Source: Hymenobacter sp. CRA2
Lineage (GTDB): Bacteria > Bacteroidota > Bacteroidia > Cytophagales > Hymenobacteraceae
Length of the DNA stretch: 64,000 nucleotides
Direction: 5' to 3'
Assembly: GCF_002007105.1 (NCBI RefSeq)
Contig: NZ_MVBC01000006.1
Coordinates: 124,001 to 188,000 of the forward strand
Shown: piece by piece, positions 33,262-42,969 of the stretch
How positions within the stretch are numbered: position 1 is the stretch's first letter
Layout of the letters: each line of letters opens with the position of its first letter
The notes under the pieces: model-generated
What the model was told of the DNA's origin: nothing
The model's input: the letters and a program-made list of their open reading frames with translations, nothing else
Database searches by the model: none
Translations under genes and position numbers: made by a program

Positions 33262-34506
33262 TTGAAACCAAGTCGGGCCGGCGTAGTACAATGCCTCAAA
33301 GCTCCTCTCCCAACTCCCATCCGTCCCGGCTTGCACCCCTCATTTTTTACTCACCTGCTCATCGGCCTGGTAGGCCTGCTCGGCGTGGCCAGCCTCGTGG
33401 CTACGCTGCTGCCGCTGCTGCGCCAAACGGCTTGGTGGATCCGCATTTTCGACTTTCCGCGCCTGCAAATCGTAGGTGTGATGGCGCTGGTGCTGCCCGC
33501 CGCCCTGCTGCTCGATTTCTGGTACTGCGGCTGGTGGGGCATTGCCCTGGTACTGAGCCTGGCGGCGGCCATCGTTTACCAGCTGCTGCGCATCGTGCCC
33601 TACACCCGGCTGGCGCGCAAGCAGGTGGGCGACAGCACCACCGACAGCAGCCGCGGCCACGTGAGCCTGCTGATGATGAACGTGCTGCAGTACAACAAGC
33701 AGGGCGCGCGTGCTCTACAGGTTATCCGCGAAGCCGACCCGGACATCATCATGGCCGTCGAAACCGATTCGTGGTGGCTCGACCAGCTGCGCCCCTTGCA
33801 GCAGACGCACCCCTACACCTGCCACGAGCCGCTCGACAACACTTACGGCCTGCTGTTCTTCTCGCGCCTGCCGCTGATCGGCTGCCGCATCAAGTATTTG
33901 CTGGACGACGACGTGCCCAGCATCCACACCCGCGTGCAGATGCCCGACGGTACCCGTCTGCGCGTGTACGGGCTGCACCCCAAGCCGCCCGCGCCGCAGG
34001 AGTCCAAGACCAGCACCCGCCGCGACGCCGAGCTGCTGCTGGTGGGCAAGGAAATCGACCGCAAAGACGAGCCGACCATCGTGTTCGGCGACATGAACGA
34101 CGTGGCCTGGTCGCACACTTCCGAGCTGTTTCGGCGCATCAGCGGACTCATGGACCCGCGCGTAGGCCGCGGCCTGCTGCCCACCTTCCACGCCGAGTAC
34201 CGCCTGCTGCGTTGGCCCCTCGACCACGTTTTCGTCTCACCGCACTTCAAAGTCGACGACATGCAGCGCCTGCCCTACGTGGGCTCCGACCACTTTCCTA
34301 TTTTCATCAAGCTCAGCTACGAGCCCCGCGACCGGCACGAGCAGGAAGCCAACCTGGAGGAAGCCGACGAATCGGACCACGTGGAAGCGCTGGAGAAAAT
34401 CAAGGAGGGCTTCGAGGAAGAAGTAGAAGAGGAGCGCGAAGAAGCCAAAGCCGAGCCAGTGCGCAACGTCACGCGCGTGCGGCCTAACCGCTCGCTGTGG
34501 TTGTAG
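33262..34506 (+). CDS. Membrane-anchored endonuclease/exonuclease/phosphatase family protein
   Basis: The 414-residue product is read from a TTG at 33262 preceded by a GGAGG-like site; a TTG at 33331 is an alternative. Three hydrophobic segments at about residues 29-110 anchor it in the inner membrane. The EEP domain follows (about 130-350): LLMMNVLQYNKQGARAL, the metal-binding Glu in DIIMAVETDSWW, GLHPKPPAPQESKTSTRRDAE, VFGDMNDVAWS, DHVFVS and GSDHFPIFIKL. All catalytic motifs are present. The tail (about 360-414) is very acidic (EEEVEEEREEAKAE) and coiled. Substrate is unknown; this group includes phosphodiesterases and nucleases. Confidence 0.85.
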   Translation: MKPSRAGVVQCLKAPLPTPIRPGLHPSFFTHLLIGLVGLLGVASLVATLLPLLRQTAWWIRIFDFPRLQIVGVMALVLPAALLLDFWYCGWWGIALVLSLAAAIVYQLLRIVPYTRLARKQVGDSTTDSSRGHVSLLMMNVLQYNKQGARALQVIREADPDIIMAVETDSWWLDQLRPLQQTHPYTCHEPLDNTYGLLFFSRLPLIGCRIKYLLDDDVPSIHTRVQMPDGTRLRVYGLHPKPPAPQESKTSTRRDAELLLVGKEIDRKDEPTIVFGDMNDVAWSHTSELFRRISGLMDPRVGRGLLPTFHAEYRLLRWPLDHVFVSPHFKVDDMQRLPYVGSDHFPIFIKLSYEPRDRHEQEANLEEADESDHVEALEKIKEGFEEEVEEEREEAKAEPVRNVTRVRPNRSLWL

Positions 34507-34588
34507 CAGCGGGCGGTTGGGCTGCCGTACCAGCTGATTAAAGCACTTAAGAAGCTCTGTCGTCCTTTATCTGGCCTTCGCTCATCAT

Positions 34589-34626
34589 AAAAAAGCCCCG
34601 CCGGAGCATTCCGGCGGGGCTTTTTG
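34589..34626. terminator. Bidirectional hairpin terminator
   Basis: The arms AAAAAGCCCCGCCGGA and TCCGGCGGGGCTTTTT form a perfect 16-base-pair stem with a four-base loop. It lies between the convergent EEP gene and the large metalloprotease gene, with A and T runs on both sides. Confidence 0.88.
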
Positions 34627-34647
34627 GCCTACTAACTGATGGTAAGA

Positions 34648-37600
34648 TTACTCCACCACCACGCGGCGGGTCACCGGTGCTTGGCCGGGGGCCGTTACGC
34701 TCAGCAGGTAGGTGCCAGTAGCCAGGCCCTGGGTGGGCAGGCTGGTGCTGCTGCCGCTGAAGTCGTGCGTGGCCACGGTGCGGCCTAGCACGTCGCGTAG
34801 CGTGGCGGTGCCAGCCGGCACGGCTTTGCTCAGCGTCAGGTGCAGTTGGGCGTGGCCGGCCACCGGGTTGGGCCACACGCTCAGTTGCAGCGCCGTAGCG
34901 GCCGAGGTGGCAGCCAGCGGCCGTTGCGGCGAGAAGACCAGCTCGAAGCGGCCGGTAATCAGAGCCGAGGCATTGGTTACCGTGAACGAGTAGCTGGACT
35001 GCTGCACGAGGTCAATCAGAGCGCCGGTTTGCACGTCGCGCAGGTACACCGGCACAGCGGTCAGGTTCAGTAGCTCGGCGGCCGAAAGCGTGTAGCTGCC
35101 CACAGCTGGTACGCCCACGGCCAGCGGTACCACGCGTTGGGCCGTGCCCAGCGCAGCGCGCCCGTCAATGCTCAGGCGCTGAGTGGCCGAGAGGCTGGTC
35201 GAAAGGTTAAGCCCCGAGGGGTTGGGCAGCTTTTCGGCGTCGTACTGAGAGTCAAAGCCGTCGGTAGCGCCTTGCTCGAAGTACACAAACGCGTCGTCGC
35301 CCGTTGTGGCGCCCGCAGCTTTAAGCGTGAGCTGCACCAGAGGCCGGGTTTCGGTGGGGCGGTGATACACCGGGTTCGTATAGGACGTGACGCGGTGGCT
35401 GTTGCGGAAGTTGATGGTGCCCGCCGTTTGGCCCGGCGTCACGCGCACGAAAAAGCCCTGGCCCAGCGGCAGCACCGGGCTGATCGTGCCGATGCCGTTG
35501 TTAAAGAAGCGGTAGGTGCCGGCGTAGGCGTTGGTCGGGTCGTCGCTGACAAATACGTACATCGCTGCATCCACGCCCGGGCGGTCGGCATCCGTTAGCT
35601 GGCTCCAGTCTAGGGGCGCGGGGTAGGGGTTGCCCACCAGCGCCAAGCCGGCGTCGGCAGCCGTGGGGCCGGTGTTGCGGCTCAGCGCCACGGCAATGCT
35701 GCCGTTGTTTTGTGGCCCGGTGAAGGCCAGCGTCTGACCGGCCGGCATGTTGACGGTGTAGCCCTGGCCCACGCCAAGCGGGGTGCTCAGAGTAGCGGGC
35801 GAGTACCAGCCCTTGTCGAAGGTCGACAGGGTGTTGGTGGCCGTGGCTAGGCGCGACTGGTCGTAGCCGTACACCGTGGGGAAGGGCGTTACGGCGCTGG
35901 GCTGGGCGCTGGTGTTGTAGGCTGGGTTCACCACGGGCGTAAAGCCCGCCGTGGCCAGGTTGCTCACCGTGGCGTTGCCGGTCGGCGCCGATACGTGGCG
36001 GTAGCCCAGGTTGGGGTTGAGGTCAGGCACAATGTAGCGCTGCACCGTCACGTTGCCCAACACGGCGTTGCTGCCGTTGTTCACTAGCATAGCCGTGTTG
36101 TTGGCGTCGGATTCGAGCGTGAACGGGTTACCCTGCGTGACCAAGGCGCCGTTGAGCGTCACGAGCCGCCGGGCCGAGGCCCCGGCCGAGGTGCTCAGCA
36201 GCAGCCCGTTGGTGCCCACGGTCAGGTTCCAGAAGCGAATGCGTGAGCTGCCCAGAATGTTCGGGCCGTTGGTTTGGGCCGTAGAGCCCAGGGCTGTCGT
36301 ACCGCCTGAGGGCACAAAGGTGCCGTTGTTGGTCAGGTTGGCGCGTACGTCGAGGGTGCCTGCCGTCTGGTTTAGCGTAGCACCGCTGCCAATGGTCAGG
36401 TTGCGGGTTGTAGCCACGCCCGCCGCAATCAGGGGCATGCGCGGGGCGTTGCCGGGCACCGTGGCATCCAGCGAAGCAGTCGGCACGCCGCCGGTCCAGT
36501 TGGCGGCCGTATACCAGTCGGTACTTACTGCGCCGGTCCAGGTAGTGGCCGTGACAGGGGCAAGGTAAGTCAGCGAGTAGCTGCTCGAGGCAGCGTTGCC
36601 GTTGCTGGCCACGTCCTGAGCGGCATTGGCCAGCACCTGCACCGTGGTAGGCGTGCCCGCCGTGATGGGCGTCACCACGAAGGTGTAGGTGGTAGCGTTG
36701 CTGGTCGTCAGGCTGCTGACCGAGCCGTTGGTCACCTGAATGCCGCTAACCGAGAAGCCCGTTACCGGTTCGGAGAACGTCGCCGTGAAGGGCAGGGGCG
36801 AGGTCGTCGTGGAGCTGCCCGAAGCGCCGGCCGAAGAGCTGAGGCTCACCGTCGGGGCCGTGGTGTCGACGATGAAGGTATTGGTGTTGCTGCTGGGGCT
36901 TACAAACTGCCCTTGGATTTGGGCAGTAGCGTATACCGTGTGTGTGCCCTCCGCCAAAGGCGTCGGCTGGGTAATGCTCCAGTTGGTATTGCCTACGGAT
37001 TGAGCAGTTGCAATGCCATCGACGTATACTATTACTACACTGGCCGGTGCCGTGCCGCTGTAGGTGGGGATGCTGCTATTAACGAAGCTACCATTGGCGG
37101 GTAGCACTACCACTGGAGCCGCCGTGGTGGCTTGGTTGTAGATGATGCTGAACGGCGAAGCCGCCGCGTTGCCGTTGCCGGGCGCATCCTGCGCTACGCC
37201 CGCCGCCACGTTCACCGTCACGGTGCCGTTGCCCGCAGGCGTCACGCTGAAATTGTAAGTGGTGCCGCTGCCGCTGAAGCTGCCAGCCGTTACCGCACCG
37301 CCCGTCACCGTCACGTCGCTGGCCACGAAGCTGCTCACGCTTTCGGAGAAGGTCACCGTGAATGGAATCGGGGAAGTGCTGGTGCTGCTGCCCGAGGCGC
37401 CCACGGTGCTGCTGATGGCTACGGTTGGGGCCGTGGCATCCACCGTGAAGGTGTTGGTATTGCTATTGGGGCTGATGTTGGCGCCCACCGCCGCCGTAGC
37501 ATACACCGTGTGCGAGCCGTCGGCCAGGTTGGTAGTCGGCGTAAAGCTCCAGTTGCCGCTGGCATTGGCCGTAGTCGAGCCGCTGCTCGTGCCGTCGAGG

Positions 37601-40600
37601 TAAACCGCAACGGTGGTGCCGCTCGGGGCCGTGCCAGTGATGGGCGGGCGGGCACTGCTGATCAAGCTGCCGTTGGCCGGCGTGAGTACCACTGGCGCGG
37701 CCGTCGGAGTTGCCGGGCCGGTCACGCAGATGGTAAAGCTGCCATCGGCCGGCACCGGAACGCTGGCCGTCACGTAGGGATAGTAGCGCACGTAGTAGCG
37801 TGCCCCGCTCGTCAGGTTGGTAAAAGTCAGCGATTCTCCGCCGGCGGAGTTCATGTCGCGGCAATCCAGGGAGGTGAGGCTACCGCAGCTGCCCGCGTAT
37901 ACCTGCAGCACGCCATCGAAGGCGCTGTTGGTGCGGATGGTATGCTGCGGACCCGTCGCCACGAACGAGTACCACACATCCAGGGCCGAGTTGCTGATGG
38001 AATTGTCGCAGGTGGAGGCCGCCTGCGACTGCGTAGCGCCCGTAACGGTGCCCGAGATAGTCGCGCAGGTGAGGCCCGAGGTCAGGCTGATGGCCGTGGC
38101 GCATTCGTCGTTGGCTACGCGGGTAGCAAAACTCAGCGTGCCGGGCGTCGACGTTACGCCGCTCGTACAGTTGCTCACGATGCTGACCGTGTAGTTGGTG
38201 GCCCCCGACAGTCCCGTCAGCGTAACCGGCGAGCCGGTTACCGTCTGCGTCGTCGTGGCCGGGAACGTCGTCACGGTGTAGCTGCTGGCCGTGCCGCTGG
38301 CCGTGAAGCTGATGCTCGCCGAGGAAACCGTGATGCTGCCTGCGGCCAGGTTCGTGGGTGCGTTGCAGGGCGGCGGCGCGGTGGTCGTAAACGAAGCCGT
38401 GGCTGCCGTGGAAGTGGCGCCGCCGGTGCAGTTGGACACGACGTTGACGGCGTAGCTGGTGCCCGGCGTGAGGCCCGTCAGGTTGGCCGACGTGCCCGGC
38501 ACGGTCTGCGTGGTGGTAGCCGGCGTGGTCGTCACCGTGTAGCCTGTGGCCGAGGCGCTGGCCGCGAAGCTCACCGTGGCCGTGGTTTGCGTCACGTTGT
38601 TCACCGCCACGCCCGTCGGCGCGTTGCAGGCCGTGGGAGCCGTGATGGTGAAGTTGGCGTTCGAAATATCGAAGAAGTAGTTATCGGCCGCGGCCACCAT
38701 GATGCGGGCCTGCGAGGTGGTCACGTTGGGCACCGATACGCTCGCGGAGCCGTCGTTAGCTGTGCCGCTGACCAGCGTCGTGGGGTAGGTGAAGCCGCCG
38801 TCGGTGGAGAGCAGGATGTTGACCGTGGCGCAGTTCACGCCGTTGGCGGCGGTGCCGGCCACGTTCCACGTCACCGTTTGGGTGGTGTTGCCGGTCCAGG
38901 TAACGGCCGTGTTCGGCGCCGTTACCAGGAAGGGCCCGGCCGCGCTGGTCACACCCAGGTTCACGTCGGTGCTGTAGTTCACGCCGCCAATCACGCCCGC
39001 CGGGCCGCTGTGCCGGTCGCGGACTGTGCAGCGAAACTTCAGGGTACGCGTCACCGTGGGCAGGCGCTCCGCGTTGTTGGTGGCATTGTTGATGACATTG
39101 GCCAGGCGCGGGAAGTAGCGCGTGGGCGAGGTGGTCGGCAGGAAAGAGCGGAACAGCGGCACGTTGGAGTTGGCCACCTGGGCGGCTGTCACCGAGGCAA
39201 AGGGCCCGAGGTCCATTTGCTCCCAGCAGTAGGTCAGCGCGTCGCCCTCGGCGTCAGTACCACCGGCCGAGAGGCGGAAGGGCGTACCGATGGGCAACGT
39301 CTTCGAGCTCGGCACGCTCACCACCGGCGCCGTGTTGCCCGTGGCCGTGGTGGTGGCGCAGGTGGCGGTGGCGATGAACGTCAGCATCTCCTGGATGCTG
39401 CCCGAGTGGAAGTAGGCGTCGGAATTGCCCTGCAGGTTGTCGGTGTTGCCGCAAATGCCGGCGTAGGCCATAATGGTCGAGCCCGAGCCCGGCTCGAAGG
39501 CCGTGCTGGGGTTGCCATTGTCGGTGCAGGAGCTGTTGGGGCTATTGAAGGTGTGGTTGCCGCCGAACTGGTGCCCCATTTCGTGGGCCACGTAGTCGAT
39601 GTCGTAGGCGTCGCCCACGGGGCTGCTGGTGCCGGTTTCGCCGCGGGCCTTGTTGCCGCCCCGGCACACCACCCCCAGACCCGCCAGCCCACCACCATCC
39701 GTGCTGAACACGTGGCCGATGTCGTACCCGCTCGCGCCAATGATTGCGTCGACGTTGGCTTGGTTTTGCGTCAGCAGGGTGCTGGCGTCGTCGTTGTCGT
39801 AGGGGTCGGTGTTGGCGTTGGTGTAAATGAGCCGGTCGTTGCCGGCCACCAGCTGCAGGCGCACGGCCAGCTCCTTTTCGTACACGCCCACCACGCGGTT
39901 CACGCTCGTCACCACGGCCGACAGGCCCAGGGCCACGGTGCCGCCGTGAAAGGTCGTGTACTCACCGGTAGTGGCTACGGCTAGGCGGTAGGTGCGCAGC
40001 GTCGGGCCCGCCGAAATCAGCGTGCGCTGCGCCGTGCCCGCCGTAGCGGCGCGCTGCCGGGCCGCCGCCAGCTCGGCCGGGCTAGGCTTAAACTGGCAGC
40101 CCGGGGCCGCCGCCCCGGTTCCGGGGCTCATGTCGCGGCGGTAGAAGCTGAGGTAGTGCTGCGGGTCGTTAAGCGTGGCCGGGTCCACGTAAATCGTGCC
40201 GCTGGTGCGCGACAAGATTTGCGCGTGAAAGCCCCGCGGCGTCATGTCCAGGCGCACGGTGGCGTCCGGGTCGTCGAGGCCCGTGCCGCGGTAGGTTTTG
40301 ATCATGGGGTAGCGCGCGGCCAGCGCCGGCGCCATTACGGCCGTTTCCACCACTGCAAAGCGCGCCGTGCCGCCATCGGGCAGGGGCAGGGCCAGCACCA
40401 GCGGCCTGGCGCTGAGCTGGGTTTCGGCCGGGGCCGTGGCCAGGGCCGCCTGCAGCGCCGGCGCATCGAGCGTCAGGGCGCGGCTTTGGCGCAGGCTGGA
40501 GCCCAGGGCCGAGCGGGCCGCAGTAACATCATCCCGAAAATACGGCGCCGCCGTGCGGGCTTGCGCCCACGCCTGCGGGCTTAACCAGCTGCCGGCCGCC

Positions 40601-40644
40601 AGGCTACACGCCGCCGCCAGCATCCGCAAGTACATTTTTCTCAT
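34648..40644 (-). CDS. Giant secreted metzincin protease with Fn3, Ig-like and type IX sorting domains
   Basis: The 1998-residue product has a signal peptide (MRKMYLRMLAAACSLAAG, cut near AWA-QA at residue 28). A propeptide-like region (30-215) precedes a reprolysin-like protease domain (about 215-435) with the full zinc signature HEMGHQFGGNH, ligands His354, His358 and His364, and catalytic Glu355. Residues 436-670 are beta-rich. Two fibronectin III modules follow at about 672-757 and 759-842, each starting CNAPT. A PPC-like domain (843-977) precedes two tandem repeats of an Ig-like pair (about 984-1390; PVVLTPANGS and PVVVLPANGS starts, with the APTV boundary). Then come a WTGAVSTDWYTAANW module and about 400 residues of beta-rich sequence. 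The C-terminus (VWPNPVAGHAQLHLTL to APVTRRVVVE) is a type IX sorting domain, so it should sit at the cell surface. Long open frames on the opposite strand are shadows of its repetitive GC-rich codons. Confidence 0.92.
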   Translation of the reverse strand: MRKMYLRMLAAACSLAAGSWLSPQAWAQARTAAPYFRDDVTAARSALGSSLRQSRALTLDAPALQAALATAPAETQLSARPLVLALPLPDGGTARFAVVETAVMAPALAARYPMIKTYRGTGLDDPDATVRLDMTPRGFHAQILSRTSGTIYVDPATLNDPQHYLSFYRRDMSPGTGAAAPGCQFKPSPAELAAARQRAATAGTAQRTLISAGPTLRTYRLAVATTGEYTTFHGGTVALGLSAVVTSVNRVVGVYEKELAVRLQLVAGNDRLIYTNANTDPYDNDDASTLLTQNQANVDAIIGASGYDIGHVFSTDGGGLAGLGVVCRGGNKARGETGTSSPVGDAYDIDYVAHEMGHQFGGNHTFNSPNSSCTDNGNPSTAFEPGSGSTIMAYAGICGNTDNLQGNSDAYFHSGSIQEMLTFIATATCATTTATGNTAPVVSVPSSKTLPIGTPFRLSAGGTDAEGDALTYCWEQMDLGPFASVTAAQVANSNVPLFRSFLPTTSPTRYFPRLANVINNATNNAERLPTVTRTLKFRCTVRDRHSGPAGVIGGVNYSTDVNLGVTSAAGPFLVTAPNTAVTWTGNTTQTVTWNVAGTAANGVNCATVNILLSTDGGFTYPTTLVSGTANDGSASVSVPNVTTSQARIMVAAADNYFFDISNANFTITAPTACNAPTGVAVNNVTQTTATVSFAASASATGYTVTTTPATTTQTVPGTSANLTGLTPGTSYAVNVVSNCTGGATSTAATASFTTTAPPPCNAPTNLAAGSITVSSASISFTASGTASSYTVTTFPATTTQTVTGSPVTLTGLSGATNYTVSIVSNCTSGVTSTPGTLSFATRVANDECATAISLTSGLTCATISGTVTGATQSQAASTCDNSISNSALDVWYSFVATGPQHTIRTNSAFDGVLQVYAGSCGSLTSLDCRDMNSAGGESLTFTNLTSGARYYVRYYPYVTASVPVPADGSFTICVTGPATPTAAPVVLTPANGSLISSARPPITGTAPSGTTVAVYLDGTSSGSTTANASGNWSFTPTTNLADGSHTVYATAAVGANISPNSNTNTFTVDATAPTVAISSTVGASGSSTSTSPIPFTVTFSESVSSFVASDVTVTGGAVTAGSFSGSGTTYNFSVTPAGNGTVTVNVAAGVAQDAPGNGNAAASPFSIIYNQATTAAPVVVLPANGSFVNSSIPTYSGTAPASVVIVYVDGIATAQSVGNTNWSITQPTPLAEGTHTVYATAQIQGQFVSPSSNTNTFIVDTTAPTVSLSSSAGASGSSTTTSPLPFTATFSEPVTGFSVSGIQVTNGSVSSLTTSNATTYTFVVTPITAGTPTTVQVLANAAQDVASNGNAASSSYSLTYLAPVTATTWTGAVSTDWYTAANWTGGVPTASLDATVPGNAPRMPLIAAGVATTRNLTIGSGATLNQTAGTLDVRANLTNNGTFVPSGGTTALGSTAQTNGPNILGSSRIRFWNLTVGTNGLLLSTSAGASARRLVTLNGALVTQGNPFTLESDANNTAMLVNNGSNAVLGNVTVQRYIVPDLNPNLGYRHVSAPTGNATVSNLATAGFTPVVNPAYNTSAQPSAVTPFPTVYGYDQSRLATATNTLSTFDKGWYSPATLSTPLGVGQGYTVNMPAGQTLAFTGPQNNGSIAVALSRNTGPTAADAGLALVGNPYPAPLDWSQLTDADRPGVDAAMYVFVSDDPTNAYAGTYRFFNNGIGTISPVLPLGQGFFVRVTPGQTAGTINFRNSHRVTSYTNPVYHRPTETRPLVQLTLKAAGATTGDDAFVYFEQGATDGFDSQYDAEKLPNPSGLNLSTSLSATQRLSIDGRAALGTAQRVVPLAVGVPAVGSYTLSAAELLNLTAVPVYLRDVQTGALIDLVQQSSYSFTVTNASALITGRFELVFSPQRPLAATSAATALQLSVWPNPVAGHAQLHLTLSKAVPAGTATLRDVLGRTVATHDFSGSSTSLPTQGLATGTYLLSVTAPGQAPVTRRVVVE

Positions 40645-40779
40645 AAGCAGAAATTAAAAAAGGGCTGAAAGATAGGAAGTTGATTGGGCTATTGCGTGCA
40701 GAAGTTTCCTTGATGTATGCCAACGCGGGCTGGCGGTCTGTCGGCGGGGCAGGGCCGGAGTGCAAGCCGGTCGTTGTGC

Positions 40780-41919
40780 TTAATCGGCGTAGAGAAAAGC
40801 CATTTGCCGGGCATTGACGGCGGCGGGCAGGCGGCGCATCACCGCGTTGCGCAGCCAGACCAGCGCCGGATTGCTCAGCTGAGCCACTTTCCCAAGCTGC
40901 CACGACTGGTTGACGATGCGCGTGGTGCGTGGGCGCCGGCGGGCGTCGAAGAGCCGAAACGCCTGCTCCACGTCGGGGGCCTCCTGCAGGCAGCGGGCCA
41001 GCATAGCGGCGTCTTCCACGGCCTGGCCCGCGCCCTGGCCCATGTTGGGCGTGGTAGCGTGGGCGGCGTCGCCGAGCAGCAGCACCTGCCCGAAGCAAAA
41101 GCGCGGCAGCGGCGGCAGGTCGATGATGTCGCCCCAGAGCACCTGCTCGTCGGTGGTGAGGGACAGCAGCTGCGGAATGGGCGCGTGAAAGCCGGCGAAG
41201 TGCCGCTGCAGATCGGCCAGCCGGAAGGCGCGGTAGGTCGGGTTCTGCGGCGGGGCGCTGTTGATGCACGCAAACCAGTACACCTGCCCGTTGCCCAGCG
41301 GCACCACCCCGAAGCGGCCCGCCGGCCCCCAGGCCTCCGTGGAACGGCCCGGTTCGAGCCCCAGACTAGCCGCCTCTATCACGCCGCGCCAGCAGGTGTA
41401 GCCCGCGTAGCGCGGCTGCGCGGCGGGCAGCAGTTGCTGGCGCACCCGGGAGCGGATGCCGTCGGCGGCTACCAGGGCTTCGGCCGTGGCCGTGCTGCCA
41501 TCGGCAAAGTGGGCCGTGACCCGGCCTTCGGCCGACTCAAACCGCGTCAGCACTTTGCCTAGCTGCACCGTGCCGGCTGGCAGCTCGGCCAGCAGCACGC
41601 GTTGCAGATCGGCGCGGAGAATGGCCAGGTTGTCGTAGCCGATGCGCTCCGTAAAAGGCCGCGTGTCGATGTCGTTCAGCACGTGCCCGCGCTCATCCAG
41701 CAGCGCCACCCGGGTAACGGGGTAGCCGGCGGTGCGCACCACCGCGTGCACGCCCAGGTGGTCGAGGGCGCGCATGGCGTTGGCCCCGAGCACCACGCCC
41801 GCCCCGATTTCGCGCAGGGCCGGCGCCGCTTCGCATACCTGCACTCCTTGCCCCTGCTGCCGCAGCGCCAGCGCCGTGGCCAGGCCACCGATGCCGGCGC
41901 CAATGATGAGAAATTCCAT
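40780..41919 (-). CDS. FAD-dependent aromatic-type monooxygenase
   Basis: The 379-residue product starts at an ATG at 41919 (MEFLIIGAGIGGLATALA), so the dinucleotide-binding GxGxxG is at residues 8-13. Other group A flavin hydroxylase marks are the DG motif LVAADGIRSRVRQQL near residue 154 and the GD motif VLLLGDAAHATTPNMGQGAGQAVEDA near residue 283. It should hydroxylate an aromatic or similar substrate with NAD(P)H and oxygen; related sequences are annotated as salicylate or zeaxanthin-type monooxygenases. The substrate is not determinable here. Cytoplasmic; 26 upstream residues of open frame are not used. Confidence 0.85.
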   Translation of the reverse strand: MEFLIIGAGIGGLATALALRQQGQGVQVCEAAPALREIGAGVVLGANAMRALDHLGVHAVVRTAGYPVTRVALLDERGHVLNDIDTRPFTERIGYDNLAILRADLQRVLLAELPAGTVQLGKVLTRFESAEGRVTAHFADGSTATAEALVAADGIRSRVRQQLLPAAQPRYAGYTCWRGVIEAASLGLEPGRSTEAWGPAGRFGVVPLGNGQVYWFACINSAPPQNPTYRAFRLADLQRHFAGFHAPIPQLLSLTTDEQVLWGDIIDLPPLPRFCFGQVLLLGDAAHATTPNMGQGAGQAVEDAAMLARCLQEAPDVEQAFRLFDARRRPRTTRIVNQSWQLGKVAQLSNPALVWLRNAVMRRLPAAVNARQMAFLYAD

Positions 41920-42198
41920 ATGGATGTAGACGATGTGCCGCTGGAGGCTGAGCACGGGCGGCAAACAGGGATGCAACTTACCCAGATGCCCCGGCAAGAC
42001 CTACTGCCTGATCGGAGCGGTGCGTTGCCGGGCGGGTCGCGCATTTCTTATTCGGGTGGGCGCAGTGGCCGAAAGGCACTTGGTCAGGTGTTCCCACATA
42101 GGAAATGATGACTCCCAAATAGGGAAGAGGGCAATTGAACTAAAAAAAGGGATAGGCGAGTTGGGAGCGAGTAGATTCGTCAGTAGTAGCGCAGAAAT

Positions 42199-42879
42199 AT
42201 GATTTTTCTCTTTACTTCCTTACTCGTCGGCTTGCTGTCGACCCCCGAGCCCGGGCCGGTGTTCAAAGCCGATATGCTGCCGGCCAAAGCCGTGCGGCCG
42301 GCAGCCTTCATCCCCAATGGCTGGATGCTGGAAAAGCAGCTCAACAGCGACCTGAACGGCGACAACCGTCCCGATCCGGTGCTGATGCTGGTGGAGCGCC
42401 CGAGTCCCACAGCCCCCGAAGCCCGGCGCGAACGGGCCCTGGTGGTGCTGCTGGCTGAGGCCAACGGGCAGTTTCGGCGCGTGGCTGCCTCGGGAGCCGC
42501 GCTGTACTGCACCGGCTGCTTTGCCTCCGACCGCACCGCCGCGGGCATGCCCGAGCTGAGCATCACCAAGGGCGTGCTGGCCGTGCGGCACGTATCCGGC
42601 GTCGACCAGACCCTGGACCTGACCCAGCGCTACCGCTTCGAATCCGAAACCGGCCGCGTCCGCCTCATCGGCGAAAGCCTGATGCTGAGCAGCCGCCTCA
42701 AGCTCGACACCACCTACAAGCGCACCGACTACCTCACCGGTCAGCAGCAAACCGAGCACATCACCGCCGACCCCGCCGACAAAAGCGGCGCCAAGCAGCT
42801 GGTGACGCGTAAGGACGGCAAAGTGCCCACCGCGCCGCGCTACCTGGAAGACGTGAAGGTGGGCGACCTAATGCTGTAA
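42199..42879 (+). CDS. Secreted protein with an FG-GAP/VCBS-like Asp-rich loop
   Basis: The 226-residue product has a short hydrophobic N-terminus (MIFLFTSLLVGLLS). Residues about 50-62 read SDLNGDNRPDPVLMLVE, the Asp-rich calcium-loop pattern of FG-GAP/VCBS repeats. Downstream elements (RALVVLLAEANGQFRRVAAS and LYCTGCFASD) line up with the same order in the lipoprotein at 53996-54670, so the two are probably paralogues. Probably periplasmic. Function unknown. It is divergent from the FAD monooxygenase. Confidence 0.75.
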   Translation: MIFLFTSLLVGLLSTPEPGPVFKADMLPAKAVRPAAFIPNGWMLEKQLNSDLNGDNRPDPVLMLVERPSPTAPEARRERALVVLLAEANGQFRRVAASGAALYCTGCFASDRTAAGMPELSITKGVLAVRHVSGVDQTLDLTQRYRFESETGRVRLIGESLMLSSRLKLDTTYKRTDYLTGQQQTEHITADPADKSGAKQLVTRKDGKVPTAPRYLEDVKVGDLML

Positions 42880-42905
42880 TTTCACTCTACTACTCACATA
42901 GACAA

Positions 42906-42941
42906 GGCAAAGGCCGGTACCCCAGGGTTCCGGCCTTTTGC
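42906..42941. terminator. Hairpin between convergent genes
   Basis: The arms GGCAAAGGCCGG and CCGGCCTTTTGC pair around a 12-base loop, 27 bases after the stop at 42879 and 29 bases beyond the opposite stop at 42970. Confidence 0.7.
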
Positions 42942-42969
42942 ATTAGCTGCCTGGTTTCTGCTTCAGCCG

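Noticed and set aside
37132-39984. A 950-codon open frame on the plus strand opposite the large metalloprotease gene
   Set aside because: It follows from the GC-rich, repetitive codons of the minus-strand protease, whose signal peptide, zinc site and sorting domain are unmistakable. The translated product is Arg/Gly/Ala-rich and has no domain.
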